A stretch of 64,000 nt of DNA from Epilithonimonas tenax DSM 16811 (GTDB lineage Bacteria; Bacteroidota; Bacteroidia; Flavobacteriales; Weeksellaceae): the NCBI RefSeq assembly GCF_000428485.1, contig NZ_AUAA01000004.1, positions 79,475 through 143,474 on the forward strand, written 5' to 3'. The notes beneath the pieces are model-generated. The model saw only the letters and a list, made by a program, of their open reading frames with translations, was not told the DNA's origin and searched no databases. Below, in pieces: positions 1 through 8,877 of the stretch. The first letter of the stretch is position 1. Each line of letters begins with the position of its first letter. The translations under genes were made by a program, and so were the position numbers.

Positions 1-150
1 ATGACTAGGCAGTTGGCAAAAGAAAAAGATCTGGGTCTCATCACCTTCACACTCCGGGAAAGGCTGGAACGTGAGGCTCAATTATTGGCTCTGGACAGTA
101 TTTCATTTGAAGAAAACCATTGGAGCGGAGACGATGATGAGGACAAATAG
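1..150 (+). CDS. C-terminal part of an unrecognised protein (partial)
   Basis: The frame is open from the first base and ends at TAG 148-150, giving 49 codons. An ATG sits at position 1, but whether it is the true start or an internal Met cannot be decided because the window begins there. The residues include an amphipathic stretch rich in Arg, Glu and Leu, and the end is strongly acidic (Gly-Asp-Asp-Asp-Glu-Asp-Lys). I do not recognise a family. Confidence 0.4.
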   Translation: MTRQLAKEKDLGLITFTLRERLEREAQLLALDSISFEENHWSGDDDEDK

Positions 151-181
151 AGATGATTTGGGCAGCTATTCCGTCTTCCAC

Positions 182-246
182 TCCCGCTATTTTTGCCTTT
201 GCTTTTCCAGCCACAAAAAATGAGCTCCGTTCAAGCCGGGCTGCAG
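182..246. repeat. Possible degenerate copy of the dispersed hairpin element
   Basis: This stretch begins TCCCGCTAT, runs into a short T tract ending in G, and after about 15 bases has CAAAAAA followed by a GC-rich segment ending CGGGCT. The order of blocks matches the three clear copies at 17184, 32459 and 48522, with a shorter stem and an altered internal loop. The rest of the gap between 151 and 398 shows only AT-rich DNA, and no clear promoter was recognised for the peptidase. Confidence 0.35.
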
Positions 247-398
247 ATTCAGCACATCAAGAACACGAGTCTCCAAATTCACGACAATTTTTTTTTCATT
301 GAAAGAGAAAGAGTACATTAATTGCGAGATGTATCTCCAAAAAATTATAGATTTCTTTTATTTTTCATTACTTTTATTCCCCAAATCATTTTTATTCT

Positions 399-2537
399 AT
401 GAAGAAAATAAAAACATCTTTACTTGTCGCATTTATGGCGCTCAATACAGGAAATGTACTGATCCATGCCCAGCAGAAAAAGACCACTGCCACCACAGAA
501 ACAGCTATGAACAACAATCCATTTCTTAAAAAAAGCACCCTACAATATCAGGCACCGGAATTTGACAAGATCAAAGATGGCCATTTCAAACCCGCTTTCG
601 AATTCGGTTTGAAGGAACAATTGGCAAACATCAATAAGATCGTCAATGATAAAGCTTATCCAACCTTTGAGAACACCGTTCTGGCATTGGAAAACAGCGG
701 ACCCACTTTGGGAAGAGCAACCATTATTTTTTATAATTTGACGAGTTCCAATACCAATGATGCACTTCAGAAATTAGAAGAAGAATTCGCTCCGATCTTT
801 GCTTCGCACGCGGACAAGATCTCATTGAATGAAAAATTATATCAAAAATTAAAAGCCGTAAAAACCGATAAGCTCGATGCGGAAAGCAAAAGACTGACAG
901 AGTTTTACCTTACCAATTTCGAATTGGCAGGCGCCAACCTTTCTGCAGAGAACAAAGAAAAATTAAAAGAGATCAACCAGCAACAGGCCACTTTGGCAAC
1001 GCAATTCAGTAATAAATTACTGGAAGCCAGAAAAAACGGCGCCGTTTTAATCTCAGACGTGAAGGAACTAGACGGGCTTTCTGCCGATGACATTGCAGCA
1101 GCTTCGGAAGACGCAGAAAAAGCGGGACAAAAAGGAAAATATCTTTTGGCTTTACAAAATACAACGCAACAGCCACTTCTTCAAAATCTTAAAAACAGAG
1201 CAACAAGAGAAAAACTCTACAAAGCATCTTGGACAAGAGCCGAAAAAGGCGACGCCAATGACACCAGAGAAACGGTCGAGAAATTAGCCAAGCTAAGATT
1301 GCAAAAAGCGCAACTCTTCGGCAAGAAAAACTTTGCTGAATGGAGTCTTCAGGATCAGATGGCAAAAACGCCGGAAGCGGCAATGGGACTTTTGGCACAA
1401 TTGGCAAAACCCGCGGTAGAAACTGCAAACCGTGAAGCTAAAGAAATCCAGGAAGTGATCGATGCGCAGAAAGGTGGTTTCAAAGTGGAACCTTGGGACT
1501 GGAATTTCTATTCCGAACAAGTGAGAAAAGCGAAATATGATCTGGATGATAACGAGATCAAACCTTATTTCGAAGTGACGACGGCTTTAGAAAAAGGTGT
1601 TTTCTATGCTGCGGAGAAATTCTACGGCATCACTTTCAAAGTGAGAAAAGACCTTCCGGTGTACCATCCGGATGTCGTGGCTTATGAAGTCTTTGACAGA
1701 GACGGAAAATCTTTGGCACTTTATTATTTGGATTTCTACACCAGAAGCAATAAGAGCGGTGGCGCGTGGATGAACAACTTCGTTCAGCAGTCTCATTCAT
1801 TGGGGCAGAAACCGGTAATCGTAAATGTGTATAATTTTCAGAAACCAGCACCGGGGAAACCATCTCTGATCTCTTATGATGATGTAGAAACTTTGTTCCA
1901 CGAGTTTGGCCATACTTTACACGGCCTGTTTGCAGATCAGAAATATGCCTCTATATCCGGAGCAAACACGCCAAGAGATTTTGTAGAATTCCCTTCTCAG
2001 ATCAATGAGCATTTCGCGTTGGAACCAGAGATCCTGAAAAATTATGCTTTGCATTATCAGACCAAACAACCAATGCCACAAACATTGATTGATAAGATCA
2101 AAAAAGCATCCAACTTTAACCAAGGTTATGCAACAACAGAGTTGGTAGCAGCTGCGACTCTGGATATGAGTTGGCACACTGTAACGGCAGACAGCCAATT
2201 GATCCCGGTTTTGGATTTTGAAAAGCAAGCTTTGTCCAAATATGGATTATTGGTTCAGCAGGTTCCGCCAAGGTACCACACACCGTATTTTGCCCACATC
2301 TGGGGCGGCGGTTATTCGGCGGGATATTATGCTTATCTGTGGTCAGAAACTTTGGATTCTGATGCCTGGGAATGGATCAAAGCCAATGGCGGAATCACCA
2401 GAGAAAATGGAGACCGTTTCAGAAAATACATTCTTTCCGTGGGTAACAGTGTTGACTTGAATAAAGCTTTCGAAGGTTTTACCGGTCACAAAGCAGACAT
2501 CAAACCACTTTTAAGAAGCAGAGGTTTTATCAAATAA
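399..2537 (+). CDS. dcp: M3 family metallopeptidase (peptidyl-dipeptidase Dcp type), exported
   Basis: This is a 712-residue zinc metallopeptidase of the thimet oligopeptidase/Dcp family, expected to cut dipeptides from the C-terminus of short peptides. Residues 1-25 form a signal peptide (Lys-rich start, hydrophobic core, Ala-Gln junction), so it should act in the periplasm or as an envelope protein. The zinc motif HEFGH lies near residue 505, followed by the downstream Glu region typical of M3 (NEHFALEPE). Length matches the family. The ATG at 399 is chosen because it begins the signal peptide. A strong terminator follows directly, so it appears to be a single-gene unit. Confidence 0.93.
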   Translation: MKKIKTSLLVAFMALNTGNVLIHAQQKKTTATTETAMNNNPFLKKSTLQYQAPEFDKIKDGHFKPAFEFGLKEQLANINKIVNDKAYPTFENTVLALENSGPTLGRATIIFYNLTSSNTNDALQKLEEEFAPIFASHADKISLNEKLYQKLKAVKTDKLDAESKRLTEFYLTNFELAGANLSAENKEKLKEINQQQATLATQFSNKLLEARKNGAVLISDVKELDGLSADDIAAASEDAEKAGQKGKYLLALQNTTQQPLLQNLKNRATREKLYKASWTRAEKGDANDTRETVEKLAKLRLQKAQLFGKKNFAEWSLQDQMAKTPEAAMGLLAQLAKPAVETANREAKEIQEVIDAQKGGFKVEPWDWNFYSEQVRKAKYDLDDNEIKPYFEVTTALEKGVFYAAEKFYGITFKVRKDLPVYHPDVVAYEVFDRDGKSLALYYLDFYTRSNKSGGAWMNNFVQQSHSLGQKPVIVNVYNFQKPAPGKPSLISYDDVETLFHEFGHTLHGLFADQKYASISGANTPRDFVEFPSQINEHFALEPEILKNYALHYQTKQPMPQTLIDKIKKASNFNQGYATTELVAAATLDMSWHTVTADSQLIPVLDFEKQALSKYGLLVQQVPPRYHTPYFAHIWGGGYSAGYYAYLWSETLDSDAWEWIKANGGITRENGDRFRKYILSVGNSVDLNKAFEGFTGHKADIKPLLRSRGFIK

Positions 2538-2556
2538 AATTTCAAAAATAAATAAG

Positions 2557-2590
2557 AAAACGTTTCCAGTTTTGGAAGCGTTTTTTGTTT
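2557..2590 (+). terminator. Intrinsic terminator after the M3 peptidase
   Basis: The arms AACGTTTCC and GGAAGCGTT pair (one G-T wobble) around a 6-nt loop, followed by TTTTTTG. It lies 20 bases after the stop codon. Confidence 0.85.
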
Positions 2591-2651
2591 TAAATTCTGA
2601 GATACTTTTGATTAACTTTAATTTTTAAGAATGAGTTGTAATGAATATTAA

Positions 2652-2915
2652 ATTGCAAATTGTATTAGTCAGTCTAAATACAGGATTTATTTTACAAATA
2701 AAAAAATTAGAAAGAAGATTTACGTTCACAGTAATAATTCTCCAAAAGAATTGGATTCTTTAGCTTATTGGATAGTTGATGTCAAGAGAAAGCTAAAACT
2801 TAAGAAAACAAATAAAGCGCTTAATTTTGAAAATACAGTTTATTTTAAAACCACCACCGCCACTACTATTAAAGTAGTATCAAAACAATTTTATTTAACT
2901 TCTTTTAAAATTTAG
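2652..2915 (+). pseudogene. Open frame without a start, probable gene remnant
   Basis: A frame of 87 codons runs between stops with no ATG, GTG or TTG giving a sensible start. The translation has ordinary residue composition (a hydrophilic, Lys-rich central part with a Leu-Asp-Ser-Leu-Ala-Tyr-Trp segment), unlike the random reading of the AT-rich DNA nearby. It sits directly before the decayed two-component genes. I do not recognise the family, and a chance open frame is possible. Confidence 0.25.
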
Positions 2916-2942
2916 AAAAATGAATTCTTGAAAAACATGTAA

Positions 2943-3632
2943 TTCTTTTGTGATGATTCACGTTGCCGGGCTTCTGCCATTTCATTCCTCCTTTTTCAGT
3001 TCGTTCTTCTGCACCAGTCCATCAAGAAGAAAGCATTGGAGCGGGCAAAGGCAAAGGCAGATCTTCTTAATCTAAGATACCAGCTTCAGCCTCATTTTCT
3101 GTTCAATACCATCAATTCTATTGATGCATTAATATTGACAAAATCAGATGACGCTGCGGAAAGTATTCTGAAGTTGTCCAACGTGATCTGCTACATCGTA
3201 GAAGACAGTGAGAATAATGTTGTCCTGCTTTCCAAAGCATTGTTTTACATCAAAGGTTATATGGCCTTACAGTTGATGCGGACAGCTGATAGTCTTGATT
3301 TTTACCATCATGAAACCGGTAATACAGAAGGTGAACGGATTGCTCCGATGATCCTCCTCAATTAGATCGAAAATGCTTTCAAATATGGGATCAAAGCGGA
3401 AGAAGCATCGAAGATATCGATTGGTATTGATGTGAAAAATGACCAACTGACTTTCAAAGTCTTTACTCATATTGTCAATCATTCTGCAGCTGATGAATCT
3501 ACTAAAGTAGGAATGAAAAACAAGACCGAACGTTTAGAAAAACGGTATCCCGGAAAATAGACGTTGAATGTTACGGAAAAGTCCGGAACTTATTCAGTTG
3601 AACTTAATCTTGATCTTAGCTCATCATTATGA
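2943..3632 (+). pseudogene. Decayed LytS/YpdA-type sensor histidine kinase
   Basis: One reading frame encodes the cytoplasmic part of a LytS-family kinase: an end-of-membrane segment and coiled region, the His box (Leu-Gln-Pro-His-Phe-Leu-Phe-Asn near 3090) and the N box (Ile-Glu-Asn-Ala-Phe-Lys-Tyr-Gly near 3370). TAG codons interrupt it at about 3363 (just before the N box) and at 3558. The N-terminal membrane sensor found in the family is missing, and the frame is closed by TAA at 2940. Its TGA at 3630-3632 overlaps the ATG of the next gene, which preserves the arrangement of an intact operon. It should be non-functional. Confidence 0.8.
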
Positions 3633-3959
3633 TAAAAGCCATTGCCGTAGACGACGAAATATTAACGCTGAAGATTATCGAAACCTTTGCCTCAAAGATA
3701 GATGATATCAGTCTGGAAACCACTTTTCATAAACAGAGTGATGCTGAGAAGTACCTGCGTAAGTTTCCTGTGGATCTTATTTGTATGGATATCCAGATGC
3801 CGAATAAAAACGGATTGGATTTCTACAAAAGTCTGTCGCAGGATACAAAAGTGATTGATCGCTTTTCCGGCATGGTCTGAAGCCTATGAGATGGGAACGG
3901 TAAGTGGAGCCGCAAGTACGGGATTTAAGCTGGAGCATACAGTCAAAGTCAATGCGTAA
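3629..3959 (+). pseudogene. Truncated LytR-type response regulator receiver domain
   Basis: The first 74 or so residues are a clear receiver domain: acidic pair VDDE at residues 8-11 and the phospho-acceptor region CMDIQMPNKNG. Homology ends around codon 75, where the frame shifts and stops at 3880. The DNA up to TAA 3957-3959 reads on in another frame (Ala-Trp-Ser-Glu-Ala-Tyr and onward) but does not resemble a LytTR DNA-binding domain. The remainder of the regulator is therefore lost, probably by deletion joining unrelated sequence. It is translationally coupled (ATGA) to the broken kinase upstream. Confidence 0.78.
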
Positions 3960-4064
3960 TTGCTTAATGACAAAAATTTTCTATTAAAATTTAAAAATTA
4001 ACATCTCTGGTGCTGGATATGTCGTAAATAAAGTTGACAATGAAATTTTCATAAGTTTATTTTT

Positions 4065-4125
4065 TCCGGAACCTGTTATTTGTCAGATTTTCATAGGTTG
4101 TTGGCAATGGGTTCCGGATTTTTTT
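4065..4125 (+). terminator. Hairpin with long loop and T run before the cupin gene
   Basis: TCCGGAACC (4065-4073) pairs perfectly with GGTTCCGGA (4110-4118), and seven T residues follow. The loop is about 36 nt, long for an intrinsic terminator. It ends 33 bases before the next start codon. It may be the old terminator of the decayed operon or an attenuator of the gene at 4159. Confidence 0.55.
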
Positions 4126-4158
4126 AAAATGATTATTAATTAAGTTTTTAAAATAAAT

Positions 4159-4824
4159 ATGCTGGTTCAAAGTCTTTCAAAAACATTAAAATCAGATGAC
4201 AGGTTTTGGGATCTTGCTCCCGGTGCTGCAGTAGCAGAAGTTTACAAAGATGATAGATCGGTAAGCAGCACGGGCAATGGATTGCTAGAAGTTTTGGAGC
4301 TTGTGATTGGAAAAGATGCTCAAAACCTTGTCACTCTGAGAGCGGATCAAAAAGTGATCTTTCTTCCGCTGAACGGTAAAGTCAGGATCAACGGCTTCGG
4401 CAAAGTGATAGCGGCCGGTGAAGTGGTGGTTTTCGATTCTTCAGAAGATCAGGAAGTGGCTGTCCTAAACGTGCTGGCTGATGCAGATGCGGACGTTCTT
4501 GTCATAACATTCAACAAAAAGATTACAGAAAACTCTTACCGCATCAATCAGTTGGATTTAGAGATTAGAAACAAACTGAATTTTGTGGACACCGGCTTCA
4601 ATTTTCCGGGATTCATAGGCGTGTTCGATGCGAGAAAACAGGGACGTTATATCCTGAAAGACCAGAACAATGGGATCTTCGGGATGGTAATCAATGGGGT
4701 GTTTGAGTTCCAAAATAGCTTGGTAGAGAATCGGGATGCGATCCTGATCTGGGATTTAGAGGAACTGACATTCGAGGCATTGAGTGAAAACGCGATCATC
4801 CTTTTCTTTGAGATTCCTGAATAA
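4159..4824 (+). CDS. Cupin-like protein, pirin/quercetinase C-terminal type
   Basis: This is a soluble 221-residue protein with no signal peptide. The sequence is built of short beta strands in two successive halves (about 1-105 and 125-221), and each half has the Gly-rich turns of a cupin barrel. It reminds me most of the quercetinase C-terminal cupin found in pirin-like proteins of Bacteroidetes, but no metal-binding His triad is visible, so a catalytic role is not supported. It stands alone between a hairpin at 4065 and a perfect terminator at 4880. Confidence 0.55.
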   Translation: MLVQSLSKTLKSDDRFWDLAPGAAVAEVYKDDRSVSSTGNGLLEVLELVIGKDAQNLVTLRADQKVIFLPLNGKVRINGFGKVIAAGEVVVFDSSEDQEVAVLNVLADADADVLVITFNKKITENSYRINQLDLEIRNKLNFVDTGFNFPGFIGVFDARKQGRYILKDQNNGIFGMVINGVFEFQNSLVENRDAILIWDLEELTFEALSENAIILFFEIPE

Positions 4825-4879
4825 CAGCTAAAATTGTTGTTGTGTTGAAATTTTTATTTTTCGATTTATTTTACCCAAA

Positions 4880-4909
4880 ATCCCGATCAGTGTTTGATCG
4901 GGATTTTTT
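4880..4909 (+). terminator. Intrinsic terminator after the cupin-like gene
   Basis: ATCCCGATCA and TGATCGGGAT form a perfect 10-bp stem with a 5-nt loop, followed by TTTTTG. Confidence 0.92.
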
Positions 4910-5031
4910 GATTTTCAGATCTCGATGGTGATTGGGAAATGACGTTCTGCAAGTTTGCAGCGGTAATCAAGTTTTTTTTAATCGATTGATCACAAAGCCG
5001 AAAAATCGATTAAGATTGGTCACTTTCAGCT

Positions 5032-5646
5032 TTACATTCTTGCTAATATCTCCTTTTTCTTGGTTTCATAATCTTCGGCAGATATTAAATCATTGTCGAG
5101 ATATGCCTTTAATTTCATTAGTGTTTCCATTGGATCCTCGCTCGGTTTTGGAGTCTCTTGCTTAGCTTCCTCTTTTTGCTCGGCCTGGGTATTGACCGTG
5201 ATGCCGCCAGAAGTGGCGCGCTTGTCTTCCAGTTCTTTGTGCCGGCGGAATTCTATCATTTCTTCCTCTTTGGCTTGTGCGTATTGATAAAGTTTTCTTG
5301 CCTGAGATTTTGGAATATAATCTATGGTTTCCACAAATCCACTGACAGCAGTCATTTTGAAAGTGGAACCTAAAATAGCTTCGCTGATGTGACTTTCACC
5401 AACATCTTTCCAAGGATAATCCTGAAAATCTGTTACCAACCCAAATGATTTGGATCGGAAAAAGATGATTCTTTTATTCGTAAGCACAATAGAATCTGGA
5501 GAAATGTTGATGGCTGGTTTATTTTGTACAGCGATGTATTCCAGAGTTTCGCCATTGGTTAAAAGATCGTTTATTTTTTCAGCGATCTTTTCTACGGCTT
5601 TTGGGTCTTGGTCTTCGTTCAGGAATTTCTTTATGTCGTTTATCAT
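5032..5646 (-). CDS. PH-domain protein with C-terminal SHOCT domain
   Basis: This 204-residue cytoplasmic protein has a bacterial PH-like domain (about 30-125, with strands around INISPDSIVLTNKRIIFF), a charged Glu/Lys-rich linker (130-170) and a SHOCT helix pair at the end (LMKLKAYLDNDLISAEDYE). SHOCT domains occur at the ends of many bacterial proteins and are thought to mediate oligomerisation. No enzymatic motif is present. It is transcribed alone, toward the cupin gene. Confidence 0.75.
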   Translation of the reverse strand: MINDIKKFLNEDQDPKAVEKIAEKINDLLTNGETLEYIAVQNKPAINISPDSIVLTNKRIIFFRSKSFGLVTDFQDYPWKDVGESHISEAILGSTFKMTAVSGFVETIDYIPKSQARKLYQYAQAKEEEMIEFRRHKELEDKRATSGGITVNTQAEQKEEAKQETPKPSEDPMETLMKLKAYLDNDLISAEDYETKKKEILARM

Positions 5647-5735
5647 TGGTTTGAAGATTTAAGTTTTGTCTAATGTGAAATTACGAAAACATCTTGAATA
5701 TCTTTGACGTTCATCCAGTATCATTTAAATTAAAT

Positions 5736-5771
5736 AAAAAAAGCAAAATATTGATTTACATTTTGCTTTTT
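5736..5771 (-). terminator. Terminator of the minus-strand gene at 5784
   Basis: AAAAAGCAAAAT and ATTTTGCTTTTT pair around about 8 bases. The run of A on the plus strand supplies the U tract for leftward transcription. It begins 13 bases past the stop codon. Confidence 0.75.
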
Positions 5772-5783
5772 ATTTAAGTAAGA

Positions 5784-6321
5784 TTAATTCCAATTTACTT
5801 TTAAATCTCTGAACTCTAATTTTGAGTACGTCCATTTTAAAGGATGTCCATCCGGCTCGTTCCTTGTGTTGAATCTAAAAAGTTTAATTGATAGTGGTTG
5901 TTCTGCAATCTCTTTAAATGTAAAATAAATTTTTAAAGGAACATTAGCTGGTAATTTGTGAGTTGGCGAACTTGATTTAAAATAGTCAACATTGTATTCA
6001 TTTCCTTCTAAATCTATCAAAGATAAATTGCTAATATCCATTTTTATATTTGAATCTTTTGTTTCTGTAAGAAAAGTGATAGTGATTGTTTTAGCTGCTT
6101 TATTACCAGTGACTTTTGTAGTTCTGAAATTATTGTTGTCTTTTTCAGATTCCAGAATAGGTGTATTGATTTCAAGAACTTTTTTTAAATAATCGTTTTC
6201 AGTTTTAATGGTTTGATTTTCAGATTTTAAGTTTGCGTTCTGGGATTTTTATGTTTTCGCAAGTTTGTGCGTAAACCAATCCGCTCAAAAGCAAAGCAGA
6301 GAGTAAGAACTTTTTCTTCAT
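5784..6321 (-). pseudogene. Exported coiled-coil protein gene broken by one frameshift
   Basis: On the minus strand an ATG at 6321 starts a clean signal peptide (Met-Lys-Lys-Lys, hydrophobic core, Tyr-Ala-Gln). The frame closes after 33 codons, within the first part of the mature protein. Dropping one A from the A5 run near 6247-6251 joins it to a long downstream frame: an Asn/Lys/Glu coiled coil, then a beta-rich domain ending in Lys-Val-Asn-Trp-Asn at 5784. The only intact ATG-started piece is the last 85 residues (from 6041). The whole gene would give about 178 residues. I do not recognise the family. The lesion may be real or a sequencing error in the homopolymer. Confidence 0.75.
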
Positions 6322-6438
6322 TGTTGTGTTTTTAAATTTTATAATGAAGTGAATTTACAAAAATAATGTGAATCTTGGAAACAAAAAACTGCATCAGAAT
6401 ATCCAATGCAGTTTATATTTTACTTTAAAGTTCAAATC

Positions 6439-8361
6439 CTAACTTTCCAGTTGAGTTCCCAAGAATTCCCATTCCTGCAAAGTCAAATCTAATTCTTCTT
6501 TGATTTTATTATAAGTTTCCAAAGTCTCTTCGGATGGATTTTCTTTAGTAAAAGAACTTTCAAATTCCTCGATCTTCAACTCCAGTTCAGAGATTTTTTC
6601 TTCAACTTTTTTAATTTTATTCTGGATATTCTTTTGTTCCTTGCTAACGATCATATTAGATTCTTTCACCGGATCCGGAACTTTAACCACAGGTTCTGGA
6701 ATTGCTTCCTGATGAAGTTTGGCTTTCTCGGCAGAAACTTCGATGATGCTTTCCTTTTGTCTGTATTCCAAATATTCATTGATGTCACCAAGGAATTCCT
6801 TCATACTTCCGTCACGGAATTCGAAGATCTTGTCGGACAATCCTTGTAGAAATTCACGGTCGTGAGAAATCACGATCAAAGTGCCCTCAAATTTCTGAAG
6901 TGCCAATTTGATAATCTCCTTGGACTGGATATCCAGGTGATTCGTAGGCTCATCCATAATCAACGTGTTGAAAGGACGAAGCAACAGTTTACACAGTGCC
7001 AGACGGTTTCTCTCACCTCCAGAAAGAACTTTCGTTTTCTTGGTCACATCTTCACCCTGGAACAGGAAAGATCCCAAAAGGTCACGCACTCTTGGTCTGG
7101 TTTCCTCGGTTGCAGAGTCTTCCGCTTCTTGAAGAACCGTTTTATCCGGCGTCAAAACCTCTTCTTGATTCTGAGCAAAATAACCGATGTTCACATTGTG
7201 TCCAAGATTCCATTCTCCGGAAAAATCTGTGATGTCGCCGGCAAGAATTTTTGCCAACGTTGTTTTTCCTTGTCCATTTTGTCCAAGCAAAGCGATTCTT
7301 GCGCCTCTTTCTACGATGAAATCTACTTTGTCGAAAATCTGTTTTTTGCCATAGGCTTTCCCCAGATTCTGAGCTTCGAAGATCACTTTCCCCGGTTGTA
7401 CACTCGGTTGGAAACGGATATTGAATTTGGAAACGTCATCATTCTCAACTTCGATGCGTTCCAGTTTGTCCAGTTTCTTGATCAATGACTGCGCAAAAGA
7501 GGCTTTGGAAGCACTCGCACGGAATTTGTTGATCAATTCCTCGGTATGTTTTACTTCTGCATCCTGGTTTTTCTTCGCTTGGATGAGTTTTTCTTTTCTG
7601 TCTTTTCTTAGTTCCAGATATTTGGAATAATTGGCTTTGTAATCGTCAACCTTTCTGTTATTCACATCAAAAGTTCGGTTACAAGTGGAAGTCATAAACT
7701 GCTTGTCGTGACTTACCAGCAACATCGATCCCTGATAATTTGTCAAAAAATCCTCCAGCCAGATGATAGATTCCATATCCAGGTGGTTGGTAGGCTCATC
7801 GAGTAGCATCAAATCGTTTTGTTGAAGAAGCAATTTTGCCAATTCTATTCTCATTCTCCAACCGCCGGAAAATTCGTCGGTTATTTTTTGAAAATCATCC
7901 GCTTTGAAGCCTAAACCAAATAGAATTTTTTCCACATCGCCCTCCAAATTATACGCATCGAAATTCATCAGCATATCATTCAGATCCGTCATTCTGTTGA
8001 TGAGATCGGTGTACGCATCACTTTCGTAATCTGTTCTTGTCGCCAATTGGTGATTGACTTCTTCCAATTCGTCTTTCAAAGCATTGATCTGTTCAAAAGC
8101 CTGCATTGTCTCGTCCCAAACGGTTCTTCCTTTTACGAAGTCAAGGTCCTGTTTCAGGAAACCGATCGTGATTTTACCCTCAGTAACCACATTACCTTCG
8201 TAGTAATTGATTTCTCCGGAAAGTATTTTTAAGAGCGTAGATTTTCCGGCTCCGTTTTTCCCGACTAAACCGATTTTGTCTCCTTTTTTGATGGTGAAAT
8301 TGGTGTCTTTGAAAAGATAATTTCCTGCGTGATGTAAGCCTAATCCCTGAACCGAAAGCAT
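6439..8361 (-). CDS. ABC-F family ATPase (Uup/YkpA-like)
   Basis: This 640-residue cytoplasmic protein carries two ABC ATPase domains and no membrane segments. Walker A motifs are GKNGAGKST (34-42) and GQNGQGKTT (near 355); the signatures are FSGGWRMR and LSGGERNR, and both Walker B motifs read DEPTNHLD. A charged linker separates the domains, and a coiled-coil C-terminal domain (about 560-640) resembles that of Uup. ABC-F proteins bind the ribosomal E site and modulate translation, and some protect against antibiotics. Nothing in the sequence tells which subtype this is. It is a single-gene unit with a TACTTTTG box upstream. Confidence 0.9.
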   Translation of the reverse strand: MLSVQGLGLHHAGNYLFKDTNFTIKKGDKIGLVGKNGAGKSTLLKILSGEINYYEGNVVTEGKITIGFLKQDLDFVKGRTVWDETMQAFEQINALKDELEEVNHQLATRTDYESDAYTDLINRMTDLNDMLMNFDAYNLEGDVEKILFGLGFKADDFQKITDEFSGGWRMRIELAKLLLQQNDLMLLDEPTNHLDMESIIWLEDFLTNYQGSMLLVSHDKQFMTSTCNRTFDVNNRKVDDYKANYSKYLELRKDRKEKLIQAKKNQDAEVKHTEELINKFRASASKASFAQSLIKKLDKLERIEVENDDVSKFNIRFQPSVQPGKVIFEAQNLGKAYGKKQIFDKVDFIVERGARIALLGQNGQGKTTLAKILAGDITDFSGEWNLGHNVNIGYFAQNQEEVLTPDKTVLQEAEDSATEETRPRVRDLLGSFLFQGEDVTKKTKVLSGGERNRLALCKLLLRPFNTLIMDEPTNHLDIQSKEIIKLALQKFEGTLIVISHDREFLQGLSDKIFEFRDGSMKEFLGDINEYLEYRQKESIIEVSAEKAKLHQEAIPEPVVKVPDPVKESNMIVSKEQKNIQNKIKKVEEKISELELKIEEFESSFTKENPSEETLETYNKIKEELDLTLQEWEFLGTQLES

Positions 8362-8387
8362 TGTATTCTATATTTTATTTGAATTTG

Positions 8388-8395
8388 CAAAAGTA
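8388..8395 (-). promoter_or_regulatory. -7 box (TACTTTTG) for the ABC-F gene
   Basis: The minus strand reads TACTTTTG, a match to the Bacteroidetes TAnnTTTG element, about 27 bases upstream of the ABC-F start. No convincing -33 element was identified. Confidence 0.5.
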
Positions 8396-8476
8396 GTGAA
8401 ATATGGTGGAAGATGGAAGCTGGATGTGCGAAGTTTATATTTACTTAATAATTAAGGTGTTATTGAACGAGTAGTT

Positions 8477-8503
8477 GGCTTCGAGAGCCTCAGCCTGACA
8501 GTT
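8477..8503. repeat. Dispersed repeat family 2, copy 1
   Basis: The core CTTCGAGAGCCTCAGCCTGA recurs almost unchanged at 8794-8820 and, in altered form, at 41949-41972. It lies in a 540-bp gene-free stretch (8362-8901) that is otherwise low in features. Confidence 0.75.
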
Positions 8504-8700
8504 GTTGATTGATTATGACAAACTTTTATTTAATGACAAAAGTTGAATTTATACTGAAACTTGCAGCCCGACTTATCTCAATTTCTTATTTTTTTAATTT
8601 GAATCGAGGAACCACTTCGTTAGGTTTGGGTGGAAATCCTTTTTTGCTTTGACTTAAGTTCTATTTAAACTGAAATGTTCGAGCAAAAAAGATTGGGAAC

Positions 8701-8733
8701 AGAAGGCGGATAAAGCTGCCCAAATTAATTAAA
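8701..8733. repeat. Dispersed repeat family 3, copy 1
   Basis: GAAGGCGGATAAAGCTGCCC followed by AAATTAATTAA recurs at 41982-42010 with a one-base length difference. Both copies lie near a family 2 repeat. Confidence 0.7.
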
Positions 8734-8793
8734 GGCTTTCTGATCAATAAGTTTTATAAGGAAAAAAATCTGGCGATTTTTGGTTTTTTATTT

Positions 8794-8820
8794 GTCTTCG
8801 AGAGCCTCAGACTGACAGTT
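8794..8820. repeat. Dispersed repeat family 2, copy 2
   Basis: CTTCGAGAGCCTCAGACTGA followed by CAGTT differs from the copy at 8477 by one base over 23. The two copies are in direct orientation 317 bp apart. Confidence 0.75.
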
Positions 8821-8877
8821 CTACCACTTACATCGTCCAGCTTTCAATATCCAACTTCCGACATCCAAACAAATCCT

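Noticed and set aside
3363..3560. Amber (TAG) recoding in the kinase gene, since both internal stops are TAG and coding continues after each
   Set aside because: The sensor domain is missing and the regulator is truncated too, so plain pseudogene decay explains it. No other gene in the window shows internal TAG.
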